Origin: DASXMT01 sp963781305 | GTDB lineage: Bacteria > Actinomycetota > Acidimicrobiia > Acidimicrobiales > RAAP-2 | DNA: 64,000 bases | Assembly: GCA_963781305.1 (NCBI GenBank) | Contig: CAWAFL010000013.1 | Coordinates: 124,001-188,000 of the forward strand | Reading direction: 5' to 3' | Shown: positions 34,617 through 44,483 of the stretch, one piece after another | Layout: the number at the start of each line of letters is the position of its first letter | How positions within the stretch are numbered: position 1 is the first letter of the stretch | Position numbers and translations under genes: made by a program | Notes under the pieces: generated by a model | What the model was told of the DNA's origin: nothing | Database searches by the model: none | Seen by the model: the letters and a program-made list of their open reading frames with translations, nothing else

Positions 34617-35408
34617 TCAGTTCAGCCGGGACCGGACGGCGATCGACCGGACCACCACCCGGTCGTGGGTTTCATCGTCGAAATCGTTGGCGATGGCCAA
34701 CTCGTCAAGGAGGTCGGCTGCCTCGCGGAAACAACCGAGGTCGGCCAGTCCGCTGGCCAGGTTGGTCCGATCGGCCACCGACAGCTCGGGGATCACCATG
34801 CGAAGCTGGGTCACCCACACCAATGATCTGACGTCGGCTCGTCCCCGGTAGATGTTGTCGAGGTTGGCCAGCATCCGGGCCAGGATGGCCCGCCGACCGG
34901 TGGGGGCCAGCATCGTCGGGACCAGGGTGACGTTCGGGCCGCCGATGGACTGGAGCAGGCGCTGACAGGCGGCATGGTCGAGCCGTTGGCCGCCGGCGAA
35001 GGCGTCGATGAGCAGGTCGGGCGACTCGGTATCGCGCACCAGGAAGTGCCCGGGCATCCCGACGCCTTCGAAGGTCAGCCCGCACCGCCGGGCGATCTCG
35101 ATGAGGAGCACGGACAAGGAGATGGGGATACCCAGGCGGCGATCGAGCACCTGGTCCAGGAACGAGTTGCGGGGGTCGCCGTAGTGCTTGCGGTTGCCGC
35201 GCAGCCTCATGGTCCCGAACACCAACCGGCACACCCCGTCGGTGGTCGCGTCGTCGACACCGGAGGCCACCTCGTCGAGGCGCGCCAATTCTTTGGTCAC
35301 GTCGAGCTCGGGGTTGGCGTGGGCGGCGATGAGCAGTGCGGCCTCGTCGAGGGGGATGGCGGCGTCACGTCGCTCCAGGAGCTCCCGCCACCGGGTTGTC
35401 GCGTCCAT
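34617..35408 (-). CDS. SirB1/transglutaminase-like protein with TPR-type tail
   Basis: A 263-residue protein of the SirB1 transglutaminase-like family. NSFLDQVLDRRLGIPISLSVLLIEIARRCGL is the family core, with GVGMPGHFLVR holding the conserved His; the position of the transglutaminase Cys reads Ser in PISLSVL. The C-terminal part (ANLDNIYRGRADVRSLVWV... ADRTNLASGLADLGCFREAA) looks like TPR helices. The substitution suggests a binding rather than catalytic role, as in other SirB1 proteins. Confidence 0.8.
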   Translation of the reverse strand: MDATTRWRELLERRDAAIPLDEAALLIAAHANPELDVTKELARLDEVASGVDDATTDGVCRLVFGTMRLRGNRKHYGDPRNSFLDQVLDRRLGIPISLSVLLIEIARRCGLTFEGVGMPGHFLVRDTESPDLLIDAFAGGQRLDHAACQRLLQSIGGPNVTLVPTMLAPTGRRAILARMLANLDNIYRGRADVRSLVWVTQLRMVIPELSVADRTNLASGLADLGCFREAADLLDELAIANDFDDETHDRVVVRSIAVRSRLN

Positions 35409-35505
35409 CGCCCAAGCCTACGCGGCCACGAGCCGAGGTCGGCGCGCCGTGCCGCGACGGGGAGCGTGCCCACCTACCATGCGATCGAAACAGGGAGGGG
35501 TTCCC

Positions 35506-36306
35506 ATGGACAAGGTGGTTCTCATCACCGGCGCCTCGGCCGGTATCGGGTTGGCGTGTGCTGGCCGCCTCCAGCTCGGTGGCTGGACCGTAATCGGCGC
35601 CAGCCGCCGGGGCACGTCCTCCGGCGGGTGGACGCCCCTCGTCATGGACGTTGACGAGGACGCCTCGGTGACCGAGGGTGTGGCCCGTGTGCTCGATGAG
35701 CACGGCCGGCTGGACGCGGTGGTCGCCTGCGCCGGGTGGGGCTTGGCCGGCCCAGTGGAGCAGACCCCCATCGCCGAGGCCAAGGACCAGCTGGAGACCA
35801 ACTTCTGGGGCGCGGTGCGGCTGGTGCAGGCTGCCCTTCCGGCCATGCGAGACCGCGGAAGCGGGCGGCTGGTGCTGATCAGCTCCATCGGCGGGATGAT
35901 CGGCCTCCCCTTCCAGGCCTTCTACAGCGCATCCAAGTTCGCCATGGAGGGCTATGCCGAGGCGTTGGCTTACGAGGTGGCCCCCTTCGGGGTCGACGTC
36001 ACGCTGGTCGAGCCGGGCAACGTGCGGACGGACTTCACGTCCAGCCGCAAGGATGTGGCGCCGCCCGAGGGGGGCGACCCGTACGCGCCCGCGGTGGCCA
36101 AGGCCATCGGGGTGATGGAGCGGGACGAGGCCAACGGGGTAGCACCCGAGGCGGCGGCAGTCGTCATCCAACGGGTCCTCGACGCCGCCCATCCGCCCCG
36201 GCGGGTGTCGGTGGGCAAGTCGGGCGAGCGCATCGGGATCATGGCCAAGCGCCTGATCCCCTATCGGCTGTTCGAGAAGGCGGCGAAGGGCAGTCTGGGG
36301 ATTTGA
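35506..36306 (+). CDS. SDR family oxidoreductase
   Basis: A 266-residue classical SDR. It shows ITGASAGIGLACAG, CAGWGLAGPVEQTP (the NNAG-position strand), Ser in VLISSIGGMIG, YSASKFAMEGYAEAL and VTLVEPGNVRTDF. GGGAGGGG precedes the ATG at 35506; the long upstream open frame is not coding. The C-terminal PYRLFEKAAKGSLGI helix is typical of SDRs close to membranes. The substrate is unknown. Confidence 0.9.
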   Translation: MDKVVLITGASAGIGLACAGRLQLGGWTVIGASRRGTSSGGWTPLVMDVDEDASVTEGVARVLDEHGRLDAVVACAGWGLAGPVEQTPIAEAKDQLETNFWGAVRLVQAALPAMRDRGSGRLVLISSIGGMIGLPFQAFYSASKFAMEGYAEALAYEVAPFGVDVTLVEPGNVRTDFTSSRKDVAPPEGGDPYAPAVAKAIGVMERDEANGVAPEAAAVVIQRVLDAAHPPRRVSVGKSGERIGIMAKRLIPYRLFEKAAKGSLGI

Positions 36307-36346
36307 GACAGGGGATTCGGTCCGCTTCCACAGCGCCGTTCCCCGC

Positions 36347-38650
36347 TCAGGCCGGGAGCCCTGAGGCGCTTCGACTGTCGTTGTAGATCTCGATGCTGGT
36401 GTCGACGACGCTGACCATGAGATCGGTCTCGTTCACGATGATGGTCTGGAGCTGACCGCGGTCGAGATCGTGGTGCACCCGCTGCTGGACGGGGCCGAGC
36501 CCCGAAGGCGGGGAGTCGGTGTCTGTCTCCACCGATCGAGCCAGTGCGGCGAGCGAGGTCTCGAACTGGGCTCGGAGATGAGCGAGGGCGACAAAGCGCT
36601 CCTGACTGCGCCCCTCTTGACCGTCCCCCTTCAGGTGATCTTCCTGACCGTGCCCCTTCAGGTGGTGGAGGAGGGCCAGGGAGGCCATACCGAAACGATG
36701 CATCTGGGCCAGCATGCCCTCAGCTGCGGTCAGGGCCAGGGTGCCCTTGTCGGCGCCGCGGGGCTCATGGACCATGCGCTCCACCGCGGCCTCGGCGTTC
36801 GAGCGGGACCGACGGGCGGTCGAGATGAGCTGGCCGAAGTCCTGGCCCGACCCGCTGGCGGGGTCGCTGAACGCAGCCAGGATCCGCTGACCCAACCGAC
36901 CCTCGGCGAGCAGGCAGGCGGACACCAAGCGAGGGACCTCGGTGGCCACCCAGGTGGGCCAGACCAGAAATGCAACCACGGTCAGGCCCGCTCCGATGAG
37001 GTTGTCGGTGGCCCGGTTGAGCACCGCGGTCGTGGGCGGCAGGCCCAGGAAGGCGGCCAGGAACACGGTGAGGCAGGTCAGGAAGAGGGCGAACACCCCG
37101 TAGTTGACGTTGAACAGGGTGAAAGCGAAGGCGCTGACCACGACGGTGAGGACGGCCAGGACGACCGGCCCGGGTTGCAGTGACGCCAGAAAGAACGTGG
37201 CCGCGGCCACCCCGGCCAGGGTCCCGACGACGCGCAGGATGCTCCGGCCCAGGGTCACCCCGAACTCCGGTTTCAGGACGAATATCACGGCCACCACGAT
37301 CCAGTAACCGTCTACCGGATCGATGATCCGGTAGAGCATCGTCGCCACTGTCGACACCACGGCCAGCCGCAGGGCGTGCCGGAAGGCGGTCGACTCGAGG
37401 GACAGATTGGCCCGGAGGGCCAACGCAGCGCCGGCCAATGGACTCTGCTGGTCGGCAGTGGACCGGCGGGGCTGGTCGGCGACGGACCGGCGGGCCGAGG
37501 CGCCCTGGTTCCCGTTCAGGGGATCGTTCAGGGGATCGTGCGTTGGCGGGTTTCCGTTCGGGGAACCGACCGTCGTCGTGCTGTCGAGCACGTTTCGAAT
37601 GGCGCGGAGACGGTTCACGATGTCGTCGAGGTGCTCACTCACGTCGGCCGTCGCGTCGGGGTCGATGGTCGGCCGTGTGGTGGACGGGTGGGGCTGAATG
37701 CGCTCCGCTTCGGCCAGGCGAACGCCGGGCGAACCGGGAACAGCCGTGTGGGGGCCGGGTGAGCCGGGCACAGCCGTGTGCCGATCGGCGGCGCAGGAGT
37801 CGGCGATGCCCTCGAGGAGGACGCTGAAGGTTCGGGCGGCCTGGTCGATGTCCTCGACGGTGTCGGTTCCTCCTGGGTGGCTGAGGTGCCCACGGATGAG
37901 GCGCCCCCGCGCTTCGGCAAGGGCGGCCAGCGAGATCCGCAACTCCTCGGACTGGACGGCCAGGGCACGGTCCCGGTCGGCATGGTCCAGGTACCGGTGC
38001 GGCCCGGGAACGGCCAGGGTGGCGGCTAGCGTGTCGAACGGTTCGCCATCAGGCAGGGTGCCATCGCCGGTAGTGATCCCCGAGGCGTAGTCGGCCAGCG
38101 TGCGGTAGGAGGCGGCCAGCGCACGCGCCTCGGCCCGCTGCTCGTTGTGGTGGAAGACGACCGCCAGGACGGCCGCGCCGAGCCCTCCGCACAGGGCCAG
38201 GCCGCCGTCCTCGAAGGCCAGCGAGGGCGAGGCATTGAGCGAGGACGCAATCATCAACCCGACCGACGAGACCACGCCGACCAGGGCGGCGTTGGGGCCG
38301 ACGGCCACCAGCAGCCCACCCATGAACGTCCACGCGGCCACGAGGGGATAAATGCCGGCATTCATGATGCCGGTTATGGCGCCCAGGAACACCGCCAACC
38401 CCACGACGACGCCGGCCATGGCGACCACCCGGGCCCTGATGCGAAAACCCGGCTGGTAGAGGGAGAAGCTGGTAAGGAACGCGCCGATGGCGGCCCAGGC
38501 GCCGCCAGTGGGATGGTCGACGATCAAGCCGATCGTAAGGGGGATGGCGATGGAACAGGCGGCCTCGATCCCGATCAGCGGCCGGATCTGGGTTCGGTCC
38601 AACCGCATTGCCAGCTGAAGGACATCCCTGGCCGACCCCTCCCTGACCAT
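36347..38650 (-). CDS. FUSC-family membrane protein (aromatic acid exporter-like)
   Basis: A 767-residue protein with two membrane blocks: about residues 25-165 (including PLIGIEAACSIAIPLTIGLI) and about 440-590 (HALRLAVVSTVATMLYRIID, YWIVVAVIFVLKPEFGVTLG). Each is followed by a long cytoplasmic domain. The family pumps aromatic acids or similar toxic compounds or takes part in envelope stress. The linker contains local duplications: HTAVPGSPGPHTAVPGSPG, DPLNDPLNG, and HLKGHGQED/HLKGDGQEG near the C-terminus. It starts at ATG 38650. An unrelated, frameshifted FUSC gene lies at 21114-23451. Confidence 0.9.
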   Translation of the reverse strand: MVREGSARDVLQLAMRLDRTQIRPLIGIEAACSIAIPLTIGLIVDHPTGGAWAAIGAFLTSFSLYQPGFRIRARVVAMAGVVVGLAVFLGAITGIMNAGIYPLVAAWTFMGGLLVAVGPNAALVGVVSSVGLMIASSLNASPSLAFEDGGLALCGGLGAAVLAVVFHHNEQRAEARALAASYRTLADYASGITTGDGTLPDGEPFDTLAATLAVPGPHRYLDHADRDRALAVQSEELRISLAALAEARGRLIRGHLSHPGGTDTVEDIDQAARTFSVLLEGIADSCAADRHTAVPGSPGPHTAVPGSPGVRLAEAERIQPHPSTTRPTIDPDATADVSEHLDDIVNRLRAIRNVLDSTTTVGSPNGNPPTHDPLNDPLNGNQGASARRSVADQPRRSTADQQSPLAGAALALRANLSLESTAFRHALRLAVVSTVATMLYRIIDPVDGYWIVVAVIFVLKPEFGVTLGRSILRVVGTLAGVAAATFFLASLQPGPVVLAVLTVVVSAFAFTLFNVNYGVFALFLTCLTVFLAAFLGLPPTTAVLNRATDNLIGAGLTVVAFLVWPTWVATEVPRLVSACLLAEGRLGQRILAAFSDPASGSGQDFGQLISTARRSRSNAEAAVERMVHEPRGADKGTLALTAAEGMLAQMHRFGMASLALLHHLKGHGQEDHLKGDGQEGRSQERFVALAHLRAQFETSLAALARSVETDTDSPPSGLGPVQQRVHHDLDRGQLQTIIVNETDLMVSVVDTSIEIYNDSRSASGLPA

Positions 38651-38880
38651 GGCCGAAACCTAGCCCGAGGGTGCCGCGCCGGGCCGCGAATTCCGGGCGG
38701 AGCGGGGACTTTTGCGTAGGCATCAGCCAATTTTCGGGTCTGGCGTCGTATTCTCGTGTGAGCGACTGTGCGGTTCCGATCCGACACGGAACGAGTATGG
38801 ATCGTCGCGACGCGGCTGGTCCGTACCGGTCATGAGGGTTGTGCCGCGCCAGCGAACTCGACGATGGGAGAGACCGAGAC

Positions 38881-41800
38881 GTGGTGAATGGCCGACACTC
38901 CCGGTTTGGGTTGTCGTCGAGCGGCGAGGGTTCTCGGCGGTTCACCGGCACGCAGAAGATCGTGTCGCTGTCGGTGGTGGCCGCCATCGTCATCCTCACC
39001 ACTGTGTTCGCGGTGATCGGCCAGCCCAGCATCGCCGTCCAGCCCAAGCCCTTCGGGGGCTCCCTGACCCTCAATGACGTACAGGACCCGGTCGTCATCG
39101 ATCTGGCCACCGGCTCACCGAATCTCCGGCTCCGGGGCATCGAGTCCCAGGTCGGGGCCACTGATCCGTCGCTGGTCGATGCCGTGCCCCTGGATGACGG
39201 GACCCTCCTGGTCAATCGGAGCACGGGCACGTTCAATGTGCTGGGACTGGGCAACTCGATCGTGAAGACGAGCGGCGGCATCGCTCTCGGCGATCTGCCC
39301 GGTAGCACCGGCGCTGCCGGGTTTGCAGCCGGTGACAACGGATACGTGGTCCGCTATGCGCCCACCGCCGCCACCATCTCGTTGGTCGACCAGGCCACCG
39401 TGGCTGCCGCAGCCCGGACGGATACGAGCGCGACCGGAACGGGAGCCTTGGTCCCGTTGCTCGGCTTTGCCAACGTATCCGGCCAGATCCCGACGAACCC
39501 CGGGTCGACCGTGGTGGCCAACGGCGATCTGTGGACCATCACCCGGGCCTCCGGGCAGGGGACGCTCCAGCGGTTCGCCGCCGGGGAACCCGGCAAAGAG
39601 CTCGCCTCCTCGCAGTTTGGGGCGGTCGATCCGGTGGCCGCCCTCACCACCGGATCGACCGCCGGAGGCGATGTGGTTGCCTTGGCCGAGCCGTCCGACA
39701 TCCGGATCGTGCAGCCCGCGCCGGGAGGGGGAACCCCAGAGGCCACGACTGTCCCGGTGGCGGCAGGCACCCACGTGGACCAGATCGTTCCCGTCAGCGA
39801 CGGCCAGGGGCAGGTCCTCTTCGCCTACCACACGACCGGGGGCTGGCGACTGGTCGGAGTCGACCTCTCCACCGGTCAGGCGCTGGCCGTGCGGCTCATG
39901 ACGGGCCTACCGGCCAAGGCCACGCTGGAGTCGCCGGTGATCAACGACGGCTCGATCTATGCCATCGCCGACGATGGTTCGACCACCCCGCCCCTGGTCA
40001 GAATCGACCCCGACACCGGGACCGCGGCCCCGTTGGTCGGTGCCAACTCGTACCCGGTGGCCGGAGCCGGGGAGCAGACCACCTTCGTGGATCCCGGGCT
40101 CCCGCCCCAGGTCATCTCGGTGGGGCCCCGAGTGATCATCAACAATCCCAACCGGGTGCTGGCCGTGGTGGTCTTCACCGACGGCTCCCGGCCGACCCGC
40201 GTGATCGACAAGCGGACCGCGGTCGACGTCAATCCTTCGGCCTTGCCCGGCGCCACGGTGGGCACCACTGCGCCCAACGCCCCAGCCAAGACCGTCGCGT
40301 CCCAACCGCAACCGGTCGACACCCAGCTCCGGTGCAAGACCATCACGCAGAAGCCCCGCGTCCCCGTGCTCGACCAACCGGTGCCCTCTGCCCATTCGGT
40401 GTCCCTGTCGTGGTCCTACACGCTTCTCGACAACCAGGACTGCGAGCCGACGTCCTATCTGGTGACGGTGGCGGCGGTCGCCGGCGGCCCCAACCCGCCC
40501 ACCACCCAGTTCCCGGTGAACGGGCAGACCCAGTTCACCGTGGACGGGCTCCGGGCCAACACCACCTACTCATTCATCGTCACCGCCCTGATCAACAGCC
40601 AGTCCACACCGTCGCTTCCCCAGCAGGCGACCACGAACCCCGAAGGCCCCGATGCGCCGCTTTCCGTGACCACAGTGGCCAACGGCAACAACGGTTGGAC
40701 GGTCACCTGGAACGTCTGCCAGGGGGATGCGTGCGACAGCAACCTTCCTGCGGCGACCTGGGCCGTCACCGGGTCGAGCTGCGGCAGTGGCTCCCAGTTC
40801 ATCGGCACCCCTCCTGTCGTCACCGTGCCCGGCACCGGCGGGGCGACGCAGAGCGCGACCGTATCCTTCGACCAGTTCCCCTCTCTGGTGGGCAATCAGC
40901 TGAGCTTCTCGGTACAGGGCACCAGCGCTACCGGGCTGGCCGGCGACCCCACCGGGGACGGGTCGTGCACGGAAGGCTGGCGTCCAGCCGACCCCTCACA
41001 GTTCACCGTGAGCGGGAGTGCCACGGCCGACTCGGGTGGCAACACGGTTACCGCCGTGCTGACCGTGGCTCCCAATTCGGGGGTGACTCCCGTCCAGGCC
41101 TACGGATCCAACAACGTCAGGTTCGCCTTCTCGCTGGTTGACCAGACGACGGGCCAGACCAGCCCTCCGCAGACCGTCTCGTCACCCTCTGCCACCTTCG
41201 CCGGGCTGGCGCCGGGGCACACCTATGTCCCACAGGTCAGCGTCACCCCCCTGATCTCGCCCACGGCGGGATCGACAGTCCAGGGCGCCCCCTTCGGCAC
41301 CACGGTGCCCTGGCCATCGGGGATCACCGCCACCGAGGTCGGGTCGGTCACGGTCAACCCGGCTGACCCGAACGCCGGGACAGCCACGTTCGCCATCGCC
41401 AATGTGTTCGCAGTGCCCTCGGCCACGGTGACGGCGTCGGCCTCCGTGACCTGTGGAAACACCAACGCGGATGGTGGAAGTGGGCTCACTGTCTCGCCTG
41501 CCGGGGCCGCGTCGGGCTCGGTGACCATTCCGCTGGACTACACCCAAGAAGGCGGGAGCTGCTCGGTGACCTTCGTCCTCTCCGACGGAGACACGGGGCC
41601 CTATGGCGCCGTTCCATTGACGTTGCCGGGCGCGGCCTTGACCGCGAACCCGCCCCCGTTGAACGTGCCCCAGACCGACTTCCACGCTGTTTCGCTTCCC
41701 ACCGGTATCCAGGTGACCAGTACCTACGCGGGCGGCGGAGGAGTCGGGTGGGCCATCGACATCGACGCCTCGGCTTCGTGTACCAGCATCAACAATGCTC

Positions 41801-42222
41801 CTGGTGGGACCGGAGGTCCCTGGACGGCCACCGTCAAGGTGCCCTCGTGCGCGACCGGCCCGACCGTCGATGTCCAGGTCACCTACAGTTATCCCTTCGG
41901 AGCAGGCCAGAACTTCACCATCGACCTGGGCAATCTCACTGTCGTCCCGCCGGTGGTTCCGGGGCCGACGGTGACCTCGCTGAGCCCGGCCACCGGGCCT
42001 GCGGCGGGAGGGACGGTCGTGACCGTCACCGGGACCGGCTTCACGGGGGCGACCTCGGTGCAGTTCGGCAGCAATCCCGGAACCGCGCTCACGGTCGTAT
42101 CCGACACCGAGATCACCGTCACGTCGCCGGCGGGCGCGGTGGGCGCGGTGCCCGTCACGGTGACCACGCCTGCCGGGACCAGCGCGGCCGGCCCGACCGC
42201 GCCGACTTTCACGTACTCATGA
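38881..42222 (+). CDS. Large membrane-anchored FN3/IPT-domain surface protein
   Basis: A 1,113-residue protein. A short basic cytoplasmic segment is followed by a single TM at about residues 27-48 (IVSLSVVAAIVILTTVFAVI). The next 400 residues have repeating beta strands with DPG/DDG turns, consistent with a propeller. A CKTITQKP/QDCEP Cys pair and fibronectin type III domains follow (FTVDGLRANTTYSFIVTAL, FAGLAPGHTYVPQVSV). The protein ends in an IPT/TIG domain (SLSPATGPAAGGTVVTVTGT). GTG 38881 has GGGAGAG upstream. It heads the MoxR-DUF58-transglutaminase operon, so its product may be assembled or sensed by that system. Confidence 0.8.
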   Translation: MVNGRHSRFGLSSSGEGSRRFTGTQKIVSLSVVAAIVILTTVFAVIGQPSIAVQPKPFGGSLTLNDVQDPVVIDLATGSPNLRLRGIESQVGATDPSLVDAVPLDDGTLLVNRSTGTFNVLGLGNSIVKTSGGIALGDLPGSTGAAGFAAGDNGYVVRYAPTAATISLVDQATVAAAARTDTSATGTGALVPLLGFANVSGQIPTNPGSTVVANGDLWTITRASGQGTLQRFAAGEPGKELASSQFGAVDPVAALTTGSTAGGDVVALAEPSDIRIVQPAPGGGTPEATTVPVAAGTHVDQIVPVSDGQGQVLFAYHTTGGWRLVGVDLSTGQALAVRLMTGLPAKATLESPVINDGSIYAIADDGSTTPPLVRIDPDTGTAAPLVGANSYPVAGAGEQTTFVDPGLPPQVISVGPRVIINNPNRVLAVVVFTDGSRPTRVIDKRTAVDVNPSALPGATVGTTAPNAPAKTVASQPQPVDTQLRCKTITQKPRVPVLDQPVPSAHSVSLSWSYTLLDNQDCEPTSYLVTVAAVAGGPNPPTTQFPVNGQTQFTVDGLRANTTYSFIVTALINSQSTPSLPQQATTNPEGPDAPLSVTTVANGNNGWTVTWNVCQGDACDSNLPAATWAVTGSSCGSGSQFIGTPPVVTVPGTGGATQSATVSFDQFPSLVGNQLSFSVQGTSATGLAGDPTGDGSCTEGWRPADPSQFTVSGSATADSGGNTVTAVLTVAPNSGVTPVQAYGSNNVRFAFSLVDQTTGQTSPPQTVSSPSATFAGLAPGHTYVPQVSVTPLISPTAGSTVQGAPFGTTVPWPSGITATEVGSVTVNPADPNAGTATFAIANVFAVPSATVTASASVTCGNTNADGGSGLTVSPAGAASGSVTIPLDYTQEGGSCSVTFVLSDGDTGPYGAVPLTLPGAALTANPPPLNVPQTDFHAVSLPTGIQVTSTYAGGGGVGWAIDIDASASCTSINNAPGGTGGPWTATVKVPSCATGPTVDVQVTYSYPFGAGQNFTIDLGNLTVVPPVVPGPTVTSLSPATGPAAGGTVVTVTGTGFTGATSVQFGSNPGTALTVVSDTEITVTSPAGAVGAVPVTVTTPAGTSAAGPTAPTFTYS

Positions 42223-42317
42223 GCACTCGACCCAGGCACGGATCCGCGTCCCGCCGCGGTTGCTGTTGCACCATGGAACCAACCGGGAGGCCGTCTGTGA
42301 CCGAGGAGAACCGTTGA
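42219..42317 (+). CDS. Candidate 32-residue coupling peptide between FN3 protein and MoxR
   Basis: An ATG overlaps the FN3 stop (ATGA) and the frame ends at TGA 42315-42317, which overlaps the MoxR start as TTGA. The product is basic with a Cys run (SRRGCCCTME). Its only support is the double overlap, so it may be a translational-coupling leader or chance. Confidence 0.3.
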   Translation: MSTRPRHGSASRRGCCCTMEPTGRPSVTEENR

Positions 42318-43321
42318 CCGAATTTTTTGACTTCGATGCCAGCACCCCGATGCCGGCCAGCACCCACCAGGGATCGGCCAGCTTCGCCAGCCGTTTCGAC
42401 CGGCTGATCGGCAACGTCGCCCGGGTCATCCAGGGCAAGGACGACGTCATCAAACAGGCTGTCATCTGCCTGCTGGCCGAAGGCCACCTCCTGATCGAGG
42501 ACGTCCCCGGCACGGGCAAGACCTCCCTGGCCCGGGCCATCGCCGCCACCGTCGAGCTCACCTGGAACCGCATCCAGTTCACACCGGACCTGTTGCCCTC
42601 GGATGTGACCGGCGTGTCGGTGTTCAACCAGGGGTCGATCGAGTTCGAGTTCCGCCCCGGGCCCATCTTCGCCAACATCGTGGTGGCCGACGAGATCAAC
42701 CGGGCGTCGCCCAAGACCCAGTCCGCCCTGCTCGAGGTGATGGAAGAGGGGACGGTGAGCACCGACGCCGTCGTCTATCCCGTTCCCCACCCCTTCATGG
42801 TGGTGGCCACCCAGAACCCCATCGACATGGAGGGCACCTACCAGCTCCCCGAGGCCCAGCTCGACCGGTTCCTCATGCGCATCTCGGTCGGCTACCCCGA
42901 CGCCGATGCCGAGGCCATGGTGCTCCGCGTCCAAAAGGACACCGCTCCAGTTGACTACCTGAGCCCGGTGCTCTCGGCCGCCGACCTCACCGACATGATC
43001 CACCAGGTCCGATCGACCGAGGTGTCGCCGGCCATCGAGCACTACATCGTGGCCCTGGCCACTCACACCCGGAGCGCTCCGGAAGTGCGCCTCGGGGTCT
43101 CGCCCCGAGGCAGCCTGGCCCTGCTCCGGGCGGCCCGGGCCCGGGCCACGGCCAACGGGCGACCGTTCGTCACCCCCGAGGACATCAAGGCGCTGGCCCC
43201 GGCCGTGCTCGCCCATCGGGTCCTCCTGCATCCCGAGGCCGAACTGCAGGGGCGCAGCGCCACCGACGTGGTGCAGCGGGCCCTGGAGACCGTGCCCGTG
43301 CCCCGCACCGTGGCCGGGTGA
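42314..43321 (+). CDS. MoxR-family AAA ATPase
   Basis: A 335-residue AAA+ ATPase of the MoxR group, which acts as a chaperone for assembly of envelope or metal-cofactor complexes. Walker A is DVPGTGKTSLARA, Walker B is VVADEINRASPKTQSALLEVM, sensor 1 lies at MVVATQNPIDMEGTYQLPEAQ, and a lid follows with RLGVSPRGSLALLRAARARA. TTG 42314 follows GAGGAGAACCG; ATG 42350 is the alternative. The DUF58 gene starts 25 bases downstream. Confidence 0.92.
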   Translation: MTEFFDFDASTPMPASTHQGSASFASRFDRLIGNVARVIQGKDDVIKQAVICLLAEGHLLIEDVPGTGKTSLARAIAATVELTWNRIQFTPDLLPSDVTGVSVFNQGSIEFEFRPGPIFANIVVADEINRASPKTQSALLEVMEEGTVSTDAVVYPVPHPFMVVATQNPIDMEGTYQLPEAQLDRFLMRISVGYPDADAEAMVLRVQKDTAPVDYLSPVLSAADLTDMIHQVRSTEVSPAIEHYIVALATHTRSAPEVRLGVSPRGSLALLRAARARATANGRPFVTPEDIKALAPAVLAHRVLLHPEAELQGRSATDVVQRALETVPVPRTVAG

Positions 43322-43346
43322 GGTCGCCGGGGACAGGGCAGGGCCG

Positions 43347-44483
43347 ATGACCCGGCTCGGTCTCGGTGCCGCGCTGGCCGGTGTCGCCTTCGTCGTCGTG
43401 GGCTGGGTCCTGGTGTGGCCGGCCCTGGTGGTGGTGGGCGGCGGGTCCCTCGTCCTCGTCCTGGTGGCGCTGGCCTATATCGTCCGGCGTCCCCAGCTGC
43501 GCATCGAACGGCAGATCCACCCGCCGCGGGTGTCCAAGGGCCTCCCGGCCATCGCCTTCCTGCACTTCACCAACACCGGCACCCGCACCGTGCCCACCAC
43601 CGTCGCCGTCCAGCCCTACGGCGCGCTGAACGTCGAGACCGTTCTGCCCAAGCTGCTCGGGGGACAGAGCGGCATGCGCAGCTACCGGCTCCCTACCACC
43701 CGGCGCGGCATCTTCACCGTCGGGCCCGTCGAGATCAGCCGGGCCGACCCGTTCGAGTTCGCCCGGGTCACCCAGCGCCATGGCGGGTCCGAACAGATCT
43801 GGGTCTATCCGCGCATCATGCCCTTCCGTTCGCTTCCGTCGGGCATGACCCGTCACCTGGAAGGCCCGTCGTCGGACACGGCCCCCGAGGGCAGCATCAC
43901 CTTCCACCGTCTGCGCGAGTACGTGGTCGGGGACGACCTTCGGATGATCCACTGGAAATCGACGGCTCGCACCGGCCGCTTGATGGTCCGCCACAACGTC
44001 GACACCTCCCAGCCCTACACCGTCGTCCAGCTCGATCTCCGTCCCGACCGGTACTCCGAGGAGACGTTCGAGACCGCCGTTGACGTTGCCGCCTCGGCTG
44101 TGAGCTGTGCGGCAGTGGGCAAGTCCCCGGTGCAGTTGCGCACCACCAACGGGACCCAGGTGGGCGGCCCCCGGGAGCGCGAGCCTCAGGCCCTCCTCGA
44201 CCAGCTCACTGCGGTGGAGCCCGATCCGGGCGGCTCCATCGTCCAGGACCTGTCGCTGCTTCGCCGTGAGCGTGGGGGCACGGCTCTCATCGTGGTCACC
44301 GGCCAGCTCGACGCGGCCGAGCTTCCTGCCATCGCCGGACTTCGCCGCCGCTTCCAGCGGGTGGTGGTGGTCTCCGTGGCTCCTCTGGGCACCACCGTTC
44401 CCCGTTATCCCGGCGTTACGGTGGTGACCGGCGAGGAAAACGACGAGCTGTGTGCGGCATGGAACCTCGAGGCGGCGATGTGA
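43347..44483 (+). CDS. DUF58 domain protein
   Basis: A 378-residue protein. Two N-terminal TM segments (GAALAGVAFVVVGWVLVWPA, then LVVVGGGSLVLVLVALAYIV) lead to the DUF58 core, which carries the signature FHRLREYVVGDDLRMIHWKS and TGRLMVRHN. It is a vWA-like domain and the standard partner of MoxR ATPases, probably presenting substrates at the membrane. Its stop overlaps the next start as GTGA. Confidence 0.9.
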   Translation: MTRLGLGAALAGVAFVVVGWVLVWPALVVVGGGSLVLVLVALAYIVRRPQLRIERQIHPPRVSKGLPAIAFLHFTNTGTRTVPTTVAVQPYGALNVETVLPKLLGGQSGMRSYRLPTTRRGIFTVGPVEISRADPFEFARVTQRHGGSEQIWVYPRIMPFRSLPSGMTRHLEGPSSDTAPEGSITFHRLREYVVGDDLRMIHWKSTARTGRLMVRHNVDTSQPYTVVQLDLRPDRYSEETFETAVDVAASAVSCAAVGKSPVQLRTTNGTQVGGPREREPQALLDQLTAVEPDPGGSIVQDLSLLRRERGGTALIVVTGQLDAAELPAIAGLRRRFQRVVVVSVAPLGTTVPRYPGVTVVTGEENDELCAAWNLEAAM

